This document shows, one piece after another, positions 18,023 to 27,094 of a stretch of 64,000 nucleotides of DNA. A program made the position numbers and the translations under genes. Positions within the stretch are counted from its first letter, which is position 1. The number at the start of each line of letters is the position of its first letter. Below the pieces are notes generated by a model. The model was not told where the DNA came from and made no database searches. It saw only the letters and a list, made by a program, of their open reading frames with translations. Source of the DNA: CAIQPV01 sp963719855. Lineage in GTDB: Bacteria; Pseudomonadota; Gammaproteobacteria; Burkholderiales; Gallionellaceae. The DNA lies in NCBI GenBank assembly GCA_963719855.1, contig CAVRDK010000002.1, forward strand, positions 1 to 64,000, written 5' to 3'.

Positions 18023-18859
18023 ATGCAAGACGTAAATTCCACCCAGAAGCAAGCCGCACAGACCTTCAAGGTCGCCGCCGTGCAGATGGCCTCAGGCCCG
18101 AATGTCGAGGGCAACCTGAGCGAGGCGAGGCGCCTGATAGAAAAGGCAGCAGACCAAGGCGCGCGTCTGGTGGTGTTGCCGGAGTATTTTCCCATCATGG
18201 GTTTGAGCGAGAGGGATAAGGTGGCGGTGCGAGAACAGCCGGGCAATGGCGTGATTCAATCTTTTCTCAGCAAAACGGCGCGCAAACACAAAATATGGCT
18301 GGTAGGCGGTTCCATTCCGCTGGTCGCCAGCACGCCCGACAAGGTGCTGAATACCTGTCTGGTGTTCGATGACCACGGCAAGCAGGTGGCGCGTTATGAC
18401 AAGATACATTTGTTCAATCTCGTCCTCGGCAACGAGCAATACCACGAGGCGCGCACTATCGAATCCGGCAATCAGGTGGTGGTGGTGGATAGCCCGTTCG
18501 GGCGCATCGGCTTGGCGATTTGTTACGATCTGCGCTTCCCCGAACTGTTCCGTGCCATGAAAGATGTGGACATCATCGTGCTGCCCGCCGCCTTCACCGA
18601 GACCACCGGCAAGATGCATTGGGAAGTGCTGGTGCGCGCACGCGCCATAGAAAATCTGGCATATGTAGTGGCGGCCGCGCAGGGCGGCTATCACGTCAGT
18701 GGACGCGAAACGCACGGCCACAGCATGATCGTCGATCCGTGGGGGCGCGTGCTGGACGAACTTGCGCGCGGTTCCGGTGTGGTAGTCGCGGAAGTGAATC
18801 CGTCCTATCAGGCCAGCCTGCGTGCCAGTCTACCGGCACTATCGCACCGGATTCTATAA
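18023..18859 (+). CDS. Carbon-nitrogen hydrolase (Nit-type amidase)
   Basis: A member of the nitrilase superfamily, most like the Nit1/deaminated-glutathione amidase branch, which repairs an aberrant side product of glutathione metabolism. The catalytic triad is visible: Glu in VVLPEYFP, Lys in ARYDKIHLFN, and Cys in GLAICYDLRFPELF. Further family motifs are LVGGSIPL and a C-terminal GRETHGHSMIVDPWGRVLDE. From the ATG at 18023 the product is 278 residues; a TTG two codons earlier is possible but less likely. It lies between yhdP and tldD, as in many Betaproteobacteria. The exact substrate is not shown by the sequence. Confidence 0.93.
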   Translation: MQDVNSTQKQAAQTFKVAAVQMASGPNVEGNLSEARRLIEKAADQGARLVVLPEYFPIMGLSERDKVAVREQPGNGVIQSFLSKTARKHKIWLVGGSIPLVASTPDKVLNTCLVFDDHGKQVARYDKIHLFNLVLGNEQYHEARTIESGNQVVVVDSPFGRIGLAICYDLRFPELFRAMKDVDIIVLPAAFTETTGKMHWEVLVRARAIENLAYVVAAAQGGYHVSGRETHGHSMIVDPWGRVLDELARGSGVVVAEVNPSYQASLRASLPALSHRIL

Positions 18860-18889
18860 CGTGAAACTCGCGTAGCTAGATATTCAAAA

Positions 18890-18994
18890 CATCCCCTCCT
18901 CCTTGCAGGGGGAGGGCTAGGGTGGGGGTAGAAATTTTACCTTTCCACTATTCTACCCCCATCCTAACCTTCCCCCTGCAAGGGGGAAGGAACT
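18890..18994. repeat. Double-hairpin dispersed repeat, copy 1
   Basis: A GC-rich palindromic unit of about 105 bp between the nitrilase gene and tldD. The left half starts CCCCTCCTCCTTGCAGGGGG and runs to GGGTGGGGGTAGAAA. The right half is its imperfect reverse complement, from TTCTACCCCCATCCTAACC to CCTGCAAGGGGGAAGG. Each half also folds on itself around TTGCA. Four more copies occur in the window (near 20.5, 24.9, 39.7 and 59.9 kb). It may form a cruciform or a transcript hairpin, and could reduce readthrough between the two genes. Confidence 0.9.
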
Positions 18995-19022
18995 GTAGTG
19001 TAGTTCTAATGGACAATTTACT

Positions 19023-20483
19023 ATGAAAAAAGATACTTCTTTTATCCTCGCGCAACAATCCCTGCTCGCATCGCACGCGCTGGAAGTACGCCATCTGGAG
19101 CGGGTGTTCAAGAAAATGATGGCACACAGGGTGGATTACGCCGACCTGTATTTTCAGTACAGCCGCGCCGAGAGCTGGTCGCTGGAAGAGGGCATCGTCA
19201 AATCCGGCAGCTTCGGCATCGAGCAGGGTGTCGGCGTGCGCGCGGTAAGCGGAGAAAAGACCGCCTTCGCCTATTCCGACGACATCAGTCTGTCCGCGCT
19301 GGAAAGCGCTGCGCTGGCTACTCGTGCGATTGCGCGGCAGGGCGGGTCACAGACGGTGCCTGCCTTGAGCTATGTCGAAAGGCGGCATCCGGGCAAAAAT
19401 AAAAATCTTTATCTGCCGCAAGACCCCATCGCCAGCTTGAACGATGCCCACAAGGTCGCACTGCTGGAACGGCTGGAGCGTTATGCACGCGCCCTCGATC
19501 CGCGCGTGACCCAGGTGATGGCGGGGCTGGCGGGCGAATATGACGTGGTTCTGGTAGCGCGCAGCGACGGCCTGCTGAATGCCGACATCCGCCCGCTGGT
19601 GCGCCTGTCGCTGCAAGTAATCGTGGAAAGCAACGGCAAGCGCGAACAAGGCTCGGCAGGCGGCGGCGGGCGCTTTGATTACGCTTATTTCAGCGACGAC
19701 GTGCTGCGCGATTATGCCGCCAAGGCAGTGCACCAAGCAGTTATCAATCTCGATGCCAAGCCCGCACCGGCGGGGAATATGACCGTAGTACTCGGCTCCG
19801 GCTGGCCCGGCATCCTGCTGCATGAAGCGGTGGGACACGGGCTGGAGGGTGACTTCAACCGCAAGGGCAGTTCCACTTTCTCAGGACGCGTCGGAGAACG
19901 CGTCGCCGCAAAAGGCGTGACCGTGGTGGACGACGGCACCATTGCCAACCGGCGCGGTTCGATCAACATGGACGACGAAGGCAATCCCACGCAGCGCAAC
20001 GTGTTGATCGAGGACGGCATCCTGCAAGGCTATTTGCAGGATACGCTGAATGCGCGCCTGATGGGCGTGCCGGTCACCGGCAACGCGCGGCGCGAATCCT
20101 ATGCGCACCTGCCGATGCCGCGCATGACCAACACCATGATGTTGAATGGCGACAAGACGCACGATGAGATCATCGCCTCAGTGAAGCATGGTCTGTATGC
20201 CGCCAATTTCGGCGGCGGGCAGGTGGACATCACCAGCGGCAAGTTTGTGTTTTCGACCACCGAAGCTTACCTGATCGAGGACGGCAAGATCACAGCCCCA
20301 GTGAAGGGCGCGACCTTGATCGGCAACGGTCCAGAAGCACTCATGCGCGTCAGCATGATAGGCAACGACATGGCGCTCGATCCCGGCGTGGGCACCTGCG
20401 GCAAAGAAGGCCAAAGCGTGCCGGTTGGAGTGGGGCAGCCGACGGTAAGGATAGATGGGTTGACTGTTGGGGGAACGGCGTAG
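19023..20483 (+). CDS. tldD: Metalloprotease TldD
   Basis: TldD forms a heterodimer with TldE/PmbA that degrades unfolded peptides and processes some ribosomally made peptides. The 486-residue product has the N-terminal domain (YADLYFQYSRAESWSLEEG), a central GMTV-like stretch and the zinc site LLHEAVGHGLEGD at about residue 267, where HEAVGH is the HExxxH motif. The C-terminal GTCGKEGQSVPVGVGQP segment contains the conserved Cys ligand region. Length and motif order are normal. No pmbA gene lies adjacent. It is preceded by a dispersed repeat and follows the nitrilase gene in the same direction. Confidence 0.96.
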   Translation: MKKDTSFILAQQSLLASHALEVRHLERVFKKMMAHRVDYADLYFQYSRAESWSLEEGIVKSGSFGIEQGVGVRAVSGEKTAFAYSDDISLSALESAALATRAIARQGGSQTVPALSYVERRHPGKNKNLYLPQDPIASLNDAHKVALLERLERYARALDPRVTQVMAGLAGEYDVVLVARSDGLLNADIRPLVRLSLQVIVESNGKREQGSAGGGGRFDYAYFSDDVLRDYAAKAVHQAVINLDAKPAPAGNMTVVLGSGWPGILLHEAVGHGLEGDFNRKGSSTFSGRVGERVAAKGVTVVDDGTIANRRGSINMDDEGNPTQRNVLIEDGILQGYLQDTLNARLMGVPVTGNARRESYAHLPMPRMTNTMMLNGDKTHDEIIASVKHGLYAANFGGGQVDITSGKFVFSTTEAYLIEDGKITAPVKGATLIGNGPEALMRVSMIGNDMALDPGVGTCGKEGQSVPVGVGQPTVRIDGLTVGGTA

Positions 20484-20490
20484 GAAGATA

Positions 20491-20585
20491 ATCCCCTCCC
20501 TCTTGCAGGGGAAGAAGGTAGAAACGCGTCATCTCACCAACTCTACCCCCATCCTAACCTTCCCCTTGGTAGGGGGAAGGGATGA
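20491..20585. repeat. Double-hairpin dispersed repeat, copy 2
   Basis: A 95-bp copy of the palindromic repeat between tldD and ribF. Its left half is shortened (CCCCTCCCTCTTGCAGGGGA, then AAGGTAGAAAC) and has lost the GGGCTAGGG segment. The right half (CTCTACCCCCATCCTAACC, then TTGGTAGGGGGAAGG) is full length. It begins 8 bp after the tldD stop and lies 30 bp before the ribF start. Confidence 0.88.
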
Positions 20586-20615
20586 TAGTTTCTACGGTAT
20601 AATCCGCGCCCTATT

Positions 20616-21542
20616 ATGTTAATCTTTCGCGGACTCCATCCTTCTATTGTGCAACCGGTTGCAATGACCATCGGTAATTTCGATGGCATGCATCTCGGCC
20701 ATCAGGCTTTGCTCGCGCAACTGCGTGAAGCGGCACAGTTGCGCGGGCTACCGACAGCTGTAGTTATTTTCGAGCCGCATCCCCGCGAATTTTTCACGCC
20801 GCAGCAGGCACCGGCGCGGCTGACCAGCTTGCGCGAGAAGCTGGAATTATTCGCGGCGTTCGGTGTGAATCGCGTGCATGTGTGCCGCTTCAATAACCAT
20901 TTTGCGCAGATGAGCGCTACGAATTTCGTCCATGCACTGCATACCGAAGCGGGGGCGAAGTTTGTGTTGATCGGCGACGATTTTCGTTTCGGCAGTGGCC
21001 GCAACGGTGACTTTACCATGATGGCGCAGATTGGTGCGCAGCATGGTTTTGAGGTGCAGGCGATGCACAGTGTGGTGCACGATGATGTGCGCATCTCCAG
21101 CACGGCGGTTCGAGCGGCGCTGGCTGAGGGCAAGATGGGTTTGGCGCAGTCCTATCTGGGTCGTCCCTACAGTATCAGCGGGCGCGTGGAACATGGTGAT
21201 GGCATGGGCAAACGGCTTGGCTTTCCGACCGCCAACATTCAGTTGAAACACAACCGCCCGCCGCTGTCCGGGATTTTTGTGGTGCAGATGCAAGGCGATG
21301 ACTTGCCGCCCATGCACGGCGTGTCCAGTCTGGGCGTACGCCCGACAATGAAGATGGATGGCAAGCCAGTGCTGGAAGTTCACCTGTTCGATTTTTCACG
21401 CCAGATTTACAACAGACACATGCGCGTGGATTTTTTGCACAAGCTGCGCGACGAAGCAAAATTTCCCGATTTGGAAACGCTGACGCGGCAGATTGCGTTG
21501 GATGTAGAACATGCAAAGAAATGGTTTGAACAACATGACTGA
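20616..21542 (+). CDS. ribF: Bifunctional riboflavin kinase/FAD synthetase
   Basis: RibF phosphorylates riboflavin to FMN and adenylylates FMN to FAD. The N-terminal FAD synthetase domain has TIGNFDGMHLGHQALL, with the nucleotidyltransferase HLGH, followed by FEPHPREFF. The C-terminal riboflavin kinase domain begins near residue 185 with GRVEHGDGMGKRLGFPTANI and ends with the conserved VDFLHKLRDEAKFPDLETL. At 308 residues it is of normal size. Its stop overlaps the ATG of ileS by 8 nt, so these genes are cotranscribed, in the widespread ribF-ileS-lspA order. Confidence 0.96.
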   Translation: MLIFRGLHPSIVQPVAMTIGNFDGMHLGHQALLAQLREAAQLRGLPTAVVIFEPHPREFFTPQQAPARLTSLREKLELFAAFGVNRVHVCRFNNHFAQMSATNFVHALHTEAGAKFVLIGDDFRFGSGRNGDFTMMAQIGAQHGFEVQAMHSVVHDDVRISSTAVRAALAEGKMGLAQSYLGRPYSISGRVEHGDGMGKRLGFPTANIQLKHNRPPLSGIFVVQMQGDDLPPMHGVSSLGVRPTMKMDGKPVLEVHLFDFSRQIYNRHMRVDFLHKLRDEAKFPDLETLTRQIALDVEHAKKWFEQHD

Positions 21543-24405
21543 TTACAAGAATACCCTTAATCTTCCCGACACCCCGTTTCCTATGCGCGGCGACCTCGCC
21601 AAGCGCGAGCCGCTGATGCTGGCGCAATGGCAGGAGCAGCAGCGTTACCAGAAAATTCGCGCTGCAAGCAAAGGACGTCCGAAATTCATCCTGCATGACG
21701 GCCCGCCGTATGCCAACGGCGACATCCATATCGGCCATGCGGTGAACAAGGTGCTGAAGGATATCATCGTCAAATCCAAAACTTTGTCTGGCTTCGATGC
21801 GCCCTATGTGCCGGGCTGGGACTGCCACGGCCTGCCTATCGAATTGCAGGTAGAGAAAAAGCACGGCAAGAACATACCGCCAGCGCAGTTCCGCGAACTG
21901 TGCCGCGCCTATGCCGCCGAGCAGATCGAGCGGCAGAAGAAGGATTTCATTCGACTCGGCGTGCTGGGCGATTGGGATCATCCCTACCTGACCATGGACT
22001 TCAAGACTGAGGCCGACATCATTCGCACCCTCGGCAAAATCTTCGAGCGCGGCTATTTGTATCAGGGCCGCAAGCCAGTGAACTGGTGCCTGGATTGCCA
22101 GTCGGCGCTGGCCGAGGCGGAAGTGGAATACGAGGACAAGGTTTCGCCCGCGATAGATGTGGGTTTCGAGGTGAAAGATAACCCCGCGTTGTGCAAGGCA
22201 TTCGGCGTGTCCCTGCCGGGCGATGCCAAAGCGTATGCGGTAATCTGGACCACCACGCCGTGGACGTTGCCCGCTAATCAGGCGGTGAGCGTACACCCGG
22301 AACATGAGTATCGCCTCATCCATACCGCACAAGGCTATCTGGTGCTGATCGCTGAACTGGCTGATGCCTGCCTCACCCGCTACGGGTTGGCGGAGGGCGC
22401 AAGTATCGCCGGTGTGTGCAAAGGCGCGGCGCTGGAGATGTTGCCGCTGCAACACCCGTTCCATGAGCGCATCGTGCCCATCATCTGTGGCGAGCATGTC
22501 ACGCTGGAAGCGGGTACGGGCTTGGTGCATACCGCTCCGGCGCATGGCCTGGACGACTATTTCGTCGGACAGAAATACGATCTGCCCAACGACAACCCGG
22601 TGGGTGACGATGGCAAGTTCATCTCCACCACACCGCCTGCCGGTGACACCGCTCTGGCGGGGTTATTTGTGTGGAAGGCGAACGATGTGGTGATCGAGGC
22701 TCTCAAGTCCAGCGGCCACCTGCTGCACATCGAAAAAATACAGCACAGCTACCCGCATTGCTGGCGGCACAAAACACCGATCATTTTTCGTTCTACCCCT
22801 CAGTGGTTTATCGGGATGGATAGTGTTGCCGTGGCAGATGGTGCGAATGTCGAAAAGCTAGTGCAGGAAAAGCGTGAGCATGATGCGGCGAAGACACACC
22901 AGGATGGATTGAGTTTGCGCGAACTCGCCAATCAAGCCGTCGAAGCCACCGAGTTCTTCCCATCCTGGGGACGCGCGCGTCTCGAAGCGATGATCAAAAA
23001 CCGTCCCGACTGGTGCGTGTCGCGCCAGCGCAACTGGGGCGTACCGATGCCGTTCTTTGTGCATAAAGAAACCATGCAACTGCATCCGCGCACGCCGGAA
23101 TTGCTGGAGCAAGTGGCGCAACGCGTGGAGCAATCCGGCATCGAGGCGTGGTTCAGCCTGAACCCGGCGGATTTGTTGGGGGCAGATGCAGAGCACTACA
23201 AAAAGCTCAGCCATACCTTGGACGTGTGGTTCGATTCTGGTGCGACCCATGCTGCCGTGCTGGCGAAACGCGAAGATCTGCGCTTCCCTGCCGACCTGTA
23301 TCTGGAAGGCTCCGACCAGCATCGCGGCTGGTTCCAGTCTTCGCTGCTGACCTCATGCGCCGTTAATGGACGCGCGCCTTACGATGCGCTGCTTACCCAC
23401 GGCTTCGTGGTGGATGGCCACGGCCACAAGATGTCGAAGTCCAAGGGTAATGTCATCGCGCCGCAGAAAATTATTGATACGCTGGGCGCAGATATTTTGC
23501 GCCTGTGGACGGCCTCGACCGATTACTCCGGCGAACTGACGATCTCCGACGAGATACTCAAGCGCGTGGTGGAAAGCTACCGGCGCATCCGCAACACCTT
23601 GCGTTTCTTGTTGGCTAATATCGCCGATTTTGACGCCGCACGCGATGCCATGCCAGTTGCGGAATGGCTGGAGATAGACCGCTATGCGCTGGCGCTGACG
23701 CAGAAATTGCAGGATGATATTTGTGCGGATTACTCCCGCTACGAATTCCATCTGGTAGTGCAGAAGCTGCAAGGTTTTTGTTCCGAAGACTTGGGCGGCT
23801 TCTATCTGGATATTCTGAAAGACCGGCTGTATACCGCAGGCGAAAATTCCATCGCGCGCCGCTCCGCGCAAAATGCGCTGTATCATATCGTCCATAGCTT
23901 GGTGCGTCTGATGGCGCCGATACTCAGCTTCACTGCCGAGGAAGTTTGGACAACATTGGGTGGAAAACCAGAGATCAGCGTATTCGAGCAGCAGTGGTAT
24001 GCGCTGCCTGATTCCGGACTGAGTGGCGCAGAGGTTAGCATCTGGTGGAATATTCGCAACATTCGTGAATCGGTGAATAAGAAGCTGGAAGAGCAGCGTG
24101 CGGCTGGTGAAATCGGCTCGGCACTGGCTGCCGAAGTGGATATCTATACGGTTGACGCGGACTACGATGCGCTGGCGCGTTTGGGTGACGATCTGCGCCT
24201 TGTGCTGATTACCTCGCGCTCTACGGTGCATCGTGTTGCGACGGAAGCAGAGCAGCGCATCGTGGTGATGCCCAGCACCTACACAAAATGTGAACGCTGC
24301 TGGCATTACCGTGCCGATGTTGCTGCGAATGCGCAACATCCGACGCTGTGCGGTCGTTGTGTGAGCAACCTGTTCGGTAGCGGCGAGGCGCGGAAGTATG
24401 CTTAG
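21535..24405 (+). CDS. ileS: Isoleucyl-tRNA synthetase
   Basis: A class I aminoacyl-tRNA synthetase that charges tRNA-Ile. From the ATG at 21535 the protein has 956 residues. It shows the HIGH motif in YANGDIHIGHAVNK, the CP1 editing domain (TTTPWTLPANQAVS), and the KMSKS loop in GHKMSKSKGN. The C-terminal zinc ribbon has CERCWHYR and CGRCVSNLFG, marking the bacterial type with a complete zinc site. An upstream in-frame ATG inside ribF is less likely, because the MTDYKNTLNLPDTPFPMRGD start matches the family. The stop overlaps lspA by 8 nt. Confidence 0.97.
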   Translation: MTDYKNTLNLPDTPFPMRGDLAKREPLMLAQWQEQQRYQKIRAASKGRPKFILHDGPPYANGDIHIGHAVNKVLKDIIVKSKTLSGFDAPYVPGWDCHGLPIELQVEKKHGKNIPPAQFRELCRAYAAEQIERQKKDFIRLGVLGDWDHPYLTMDFKTEADIIRTLGKIFERGYLYQGRKPVNWCLDCQSALAEAEVEYEDKVSPAIDVGFEVKDNPALCKAFGVSLPGDAKAYAVIWTTTPWTLPANQAVSVHPEHEYRLIHTAQGYLVLIAELADACLTRYGLAEGASIAGVCKGAALEMLPLQHPFHERIVPIICGEHVTLEAGTGLVHTAPAHGLDDYFVGQKYDLPNDNPVGDDGKFISTTPPAGDTALAGLFVWKANDVVIEALKSSGHLLHIEKIQHSYPHCWRHKTPIIFRSTPQWFIGMDSVAVADGANVEKLVQEKREHDAAKTHQDGLSLRELANQAVEATEFFPSWGRARLEAMIKNRPDWCVSRQRNWGVPMPFFVHKETMQLHPRTPELLEQVAQRVEQSGIEAWFSLNPADLLGADAEHYKKLSHTLDVWFDSGATHAAVLAKREDLRFPADLYLEGSDQHRGWFQSSLLTSCAVNGRAPYDALLTHGFVVDGHGHKMSKSKGNVIAPQKIIDTLGADILRLWTASTDYSGELTISDEILKRVVESYRRIRNTLRFLLANIADFDAARDAMPVAEWLEIDRYALALTQKLQDDICADYSRYEFHLVVQKLQGFCSEDLGGFYLDILKDRLYTAGENSIARRSAQNALYHIVHSLVRLMAPILSFTAEEVWTTLGGKPEISVFEQQWYALPDSGLSGAEVSIWWNIRNIRESVNKKLEEQRAAGEIGSALAAEVDIYTVDADYDALARLGDDLRLVLITSRSTVHRVATEAEQRIVVMPSTYTKCERCWHYRADVAANAQHPTLCGRCVSNLFGSGEARKYA

Positions 24406-24865
24406 TCGTTGGCTCTCACTAAGTGCGTTAGTCATCCTCCTCGACCAACTCAGCAAGTTGTGGATCAGCAGTCATTTTATTTACGGCGAAGGTCGGGATA
24501 TAACCAGATTCTTCAATCTGGTGCTGGCACACAATCAGGGTGCGGCATTCAGCTTTCTTAACAATGCTGGTGGCTGGCAGCGCTGGATGTTCAGCGTCAT
24601 TGCCGTAGTCGCATCGGTATGGATCATCTGGCTGCTGCGCAAGCATATTGAGCAGAAATTATTTTGCTTCGGGCTGGCAATGATACTGGGCGGCGCGCTC
24701 GGCAACCTTATAGATCGTGTCTCTTACGGCTACGTGGTGGATTTTCTCGATTTCTACTGGAACGCTTATCACTTCCCCGCCTTCAATCTCGCGGATTCTG
24801 CCATCACCTGCGGCGCTGCGTTGTTGTTGTGGGATAGCTTCGTGGATAAACCGGAGAAGACTTGA
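24398..24865 (+). CDS. lspA: Lipoprotein signal peptidase (signal peptidase II)
   Basis: LspA cleaves signal peptides from diacylated prolipoproteins in the inner membrane. The 155-residue protein has four membrane segments and the two catalytic Asp motifs, GNLIDRVSYGYVVDFLD and NLADSAITCGA. It overlaps ileS and is the last gene of the ribF-ileS-lspA unit. Many proteobacteria have fkpB between lspA and ispH; here that place is taken by a dispersed repeat and ispH follows directly. Confidence 0.95.
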   Translation: MLSRWLSLSALVILLDQLSKLWISSHFIYGEGRDITRFFNLVLAHNQGAAFSFLNNAGGWQRWMFSVIAVVASVWIIWLLRKHIEQKLFCFGLAMILGGALGNLIDRVSYGYVVDFLDFYWNAYHFPAFNLADSAITCGAALLLWDSFVDKPEKT

Positions 24866-24893
24866 TGAACCCAGATAATCCGTTAGACCACAT

Positions 24894-24999
24894 ATCCCCT
24901 CCTCCTTGCAGGAGGAGGGCTAGGGAGGGGGTAGAAACGCAGCGTACCCGCCGTGCCAACCCCCATCCTAACCTTCCCCCTGGCATGGGGAAGGGACAG
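24894..24999. repeat. Double-hairpin dispersed repeat, copy 3
   Basis: A copy of about 106 bp between lspA and ispH. The left half reads TCCCCTCCTCCTTGCAGGAG and continues to GGGAGGGGGTAGAAAC. The right half reads AACCCCCATCCTAACCTTCC and ends with TGGCATGGGGAAGGGA. Centre and loop bases differ from the other copies, while the stems are kept by matching sequence on both arms. It ends 14 bp before the ispH ATG, so it may include or mask the ispH ribosome site region. Confidence 0.9.
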
Positions 25000-25013
25000 T
25001 TCGGTTATCTGAA

Positions 25014-25946
25014 ATGAACATCCTGCTTGCCAACCCGCGCGGTTTCTGTGCCGGAGTTGACCGCGCCATCGAAATCGTCGAGCGCGCGCTGGCGTTGCAT
25101 GGTGCACCCATCTACGTGCGCCACGAAGTAGTCCATAACAAATTTGTAGTGGAAAATCTGCGCGCAAAAGGCGCGGTGTTCATCGAAGATGTCGCCGATG
25201 TACCATCCGGCGGCATCCTGATTTTCAGCGCGCATGGCGTGCCGAAATCGGTACGGATCGAAGCCGAGGCGCGTGGCTTGACGGTATTTGACGCCACCTG
25301 CCCGCTGGTGACCAAGGTGCATATCGAGGTTGCGCGCCTGCGCGAGCGTGGCAAGGAAATCATCATGATCGGCCATGCCGGGCATCCCGAAGTGGAAGGC
25401 ACCATGGGACAGACAGAGGGCGGCATGTATCTTGTGGACTCGCCCGCCGATGTGCAGCGACTTACGGTGCAGGATGAAAATAATCTTGCCTTCGTCACCC
25501 AGACCACGCTCTCGATGGACGATGCGGAAGCTATTATCGCCGCCTTGATGGCGCGTTTCCCCGCCATAACTGGCCCGAAGAAAAATGATATTTGCTATGC
25601 CACGCAAAACCGCCAGGATGCAGTCAAGCTGCTGGCGAAGCAATGCGATGTGGTGATTGTGGTCGGTTCGCCCAACAGCTCCAATTCCAACCGCTTGCGC
25701 GAAGTCGCGCGCAACATGAACGTGCCGGCTTATCTGGTGGACAATGCCTGCGAGTTGCAAGCGGAATGGCTATCCGGGAAATTGCATATTGGCATAAGCG
25801 CAGGAGCCTCCGCCCCGGAAGTGCTGGTGCAGGACGTGATCGCGCGACTGAAGGAATTGGGTGCGGTGAGCGTGCAGGAGTTGCAGGGCATCAGCGAAAA
25901 CGTGGTGTTCCCACTGCCTAAAGCGCTTAACCCGGATGTTCCATAA
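25014..25946 (+). CDS. ispH: 4-hydroxy-3-methylbut-2-enyl diphosphate reductase
   Basis: IspH is the [4Fe-4S] enzyme of the last step of the methylerythritol phosphate pathway, giving IPP and DMAPP. The 310-residue protein has the three cluster Cys in PRGFCAGVDRAI, FDATCPLVTKVH and NDICYATQNRQ. It also has conserved His in VRHEVVHNKFV and HAGHPEVEGTMGQ. Length is normal. The C-terminus ends SENVVFPLPKAL. It is convergent with the DUF3108 gene, whose stop lies 9 bp away. Confidence 0.96.
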   Translation: MNILLANPRGFCAGVDRAIEIVERALALHGAPIYVRHEVVHNKFVVENLRAKGAVFIEDVADVPSGGILIFSAHGVPKSVRIEAEARGLTVFDATCPLVTKVHIEVARLRERGKEIIMIGHAGHPEVEGTMGQTEGGMYLVDSPADVQRLTVQDENNLAFVTQTTLSMDDAEAIIAALMARFPAITGPKKNDICYATQNRQDAVKLLAKQCDVVIVVGSPNSSNSNRLREVARNMNVPAYLVDNACELQAEWLSGKLHIGISAGASAPEVLVQDVIARLKELGAVSVQELQGISENVVFPLPKALNPDVP

Positions 25947-25954
25947 GTGCCAAC

Positions 25955-26911
25955 TTATTTATCCGCAGCACGAATATCCGAAATTACAAATTCCTCTGTC
26001 ACTTTATCCGAACCATCAACCTGACGAAATTTTACTGGTAGCTGGCGGTATTCCAACCCGAGCCAGATTTCAAAATAAGCTTCGCCTTGAGCATGCATTT
26101 TCCGCAAATGCAACGCGCGCAATTTGCCCATAGGGGTAGAGATGTCCTCTGCTCTGCCGATCTCAATCTGGTATTGTGTGAGTTGTGTGCCGTCGCTAAT
26201 AGGTAGTGGGAAAAATTCCACGCGCATAGAAGGTATCAAGAGTTGAGATAGTTGGTACATAAAACTCAGGATGTCCTGGGTGTCGGCGGGCAATGTAGTA
26301 TCGTCGCCATGTGAAAAACGCAGTGTCTGTGCTACCCAATCGAAAGTCGCTTTCAGGTCTTGCTTGCCGTTTCCGGCGATTCTTTCTTCCTTGAAAATTT
26401 CCGGATGCAGCCCATGCTCATCAATCTTGCCTTGGCTGGTCAGTATAAGTTGGTCGTTATTCAGTAAATTTGTCGGGCCGGTAAATTGTTTGGTTGCCTT
26501 CAAGGTATATTTGTCCCCGTCGATATCAATCTCGTGACGAAACTCCCCAATCCTGGAATTGACGGTGCCTTGATAAATTGCAAAACTAAGTTGCAAGTGT
26601 TTAGGGAACTGGTGGACTGCCGCTGATTTTTCCATCTCCTTCAGCGAATTTGCAGTGCCGGATATTTTCTTGGTAGATGGGCCGTCGCCCGGCTTGCTTA
26701 ACTGGTTTAGTGGTTCCGGTTTCGCAGCAGGTTTAGCGATAGGAAGTGGCAAAGGTTCGAGCCTCGCGGTAAGTGGCGGTAAATTTACCTTCTCATGTGG
26801 TAATGGGGAATGGGGTAGCCATAGAATGGCGGCATGCACCATTGCGGAAAGCGCAATGGCAAAGGAGATGCGGCGGGTAGGTAAGCGAAAGGCTGCAATC
26901 ACGGCGAGCAA
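25955..26911 (-). CDS. DUF3108 domain protein
   Basis: A 318-residue protein of unknown function. It starts with an N-terminal membrane anchor at about residues 14-33, then a Pro-rich linker (LPLPIAKPAAKPEPLNQ) at about residues 45-75 that resembles the TonB-like spacer of periplasm-spanning proteins. The C-terminal periplasmic DUF3108 domain occupies about residues 105-315 (LQLSFAIYQGTVNSRIGEF; SFMYQLSQLLIP; EIWLGLEYRQLPVKFRQVD). Betaproteobacterial members often lie next to purine or lipid genes. It stands alone here. It probably acts in the cell envelope, but that is inference. Confidence 0.85.
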   Translation of the reverse strand: MLAVIAAFRLPTRRISFAIALSAMVHAAILWLPHSPLPHEKVNLPPLTARLEPLPLPIAKPAAKPEPLNQLSKPGDGPSTKKISGTANSLKEMEKSAAVHQFPKHLQLSFAIYQGTVNSRIGEFRHEIDIDGDKYTLKATKQFTGPTNLLNNDQLILTSQGKIDEHGLHPEIFKEERIAGNGKQDLKATFDWVAQTLRFSHGDDTTLPADTQDILSFMYQLSQLLIPSMRVEFFPLPISDGTQLTQYQIEIGRAEDISTPMGKLRALHLRKMHAQGEAYFEIWLGLEYRQLPVKFRQVDGSDKVTEEFVISDIRAADK

Positions 26912-26950
26912 TCAAAAGATGTTTCCTGCCTCGCAGGGAATTTTAATAAT

Positions 26951-26990
26951 CTGGATTCCCGCCTGCGCGGGAACGACAGTTTTTTCAGCC
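26951..26990. repeat. Short palindromic repeat with T-run
   Basis: A small hairpin, TTCCCGCCTGCGCGGGAA, with a 7-bp stem, followed on the plus strand by CGACAGTTTTTT. The same phrase (GGATTCCCGCCTGCGCGGGA) is a very common short repeat in proteobacterial genomes. It lies upstream of the DUF3108 gene. The T-run gives it terminator-like form on the plus strand, but no plus-strand gene ends nearby. Confidence 0.6.
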
Positions 26991-27038
26991 TAATGAACAA
27001 TCTTGGATTAACTCAACCCAAAATTAAATAGAGCATCT

Positions 27039-27071
27039 AAAGCCAAGCCCGCAAAATGCGGGCCTGACTTT
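27039..27071 (-). terminator. Hairpin downstream of pilY1
   Basis: The stem GCCCGC/GCGGGC at 27047-27063 with loop AAAAT, extended by outer AAAG/CTTT pairing, lies about 24 bp after the pilY1 stop. The T-run on the minus strand is weak, so it may be an imperfect intrinsic terminator of the minor-pilin operon. Confidence 0.55.
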
Positions 27072-27094
27072 CCTTATATGGCACATTCAACCCT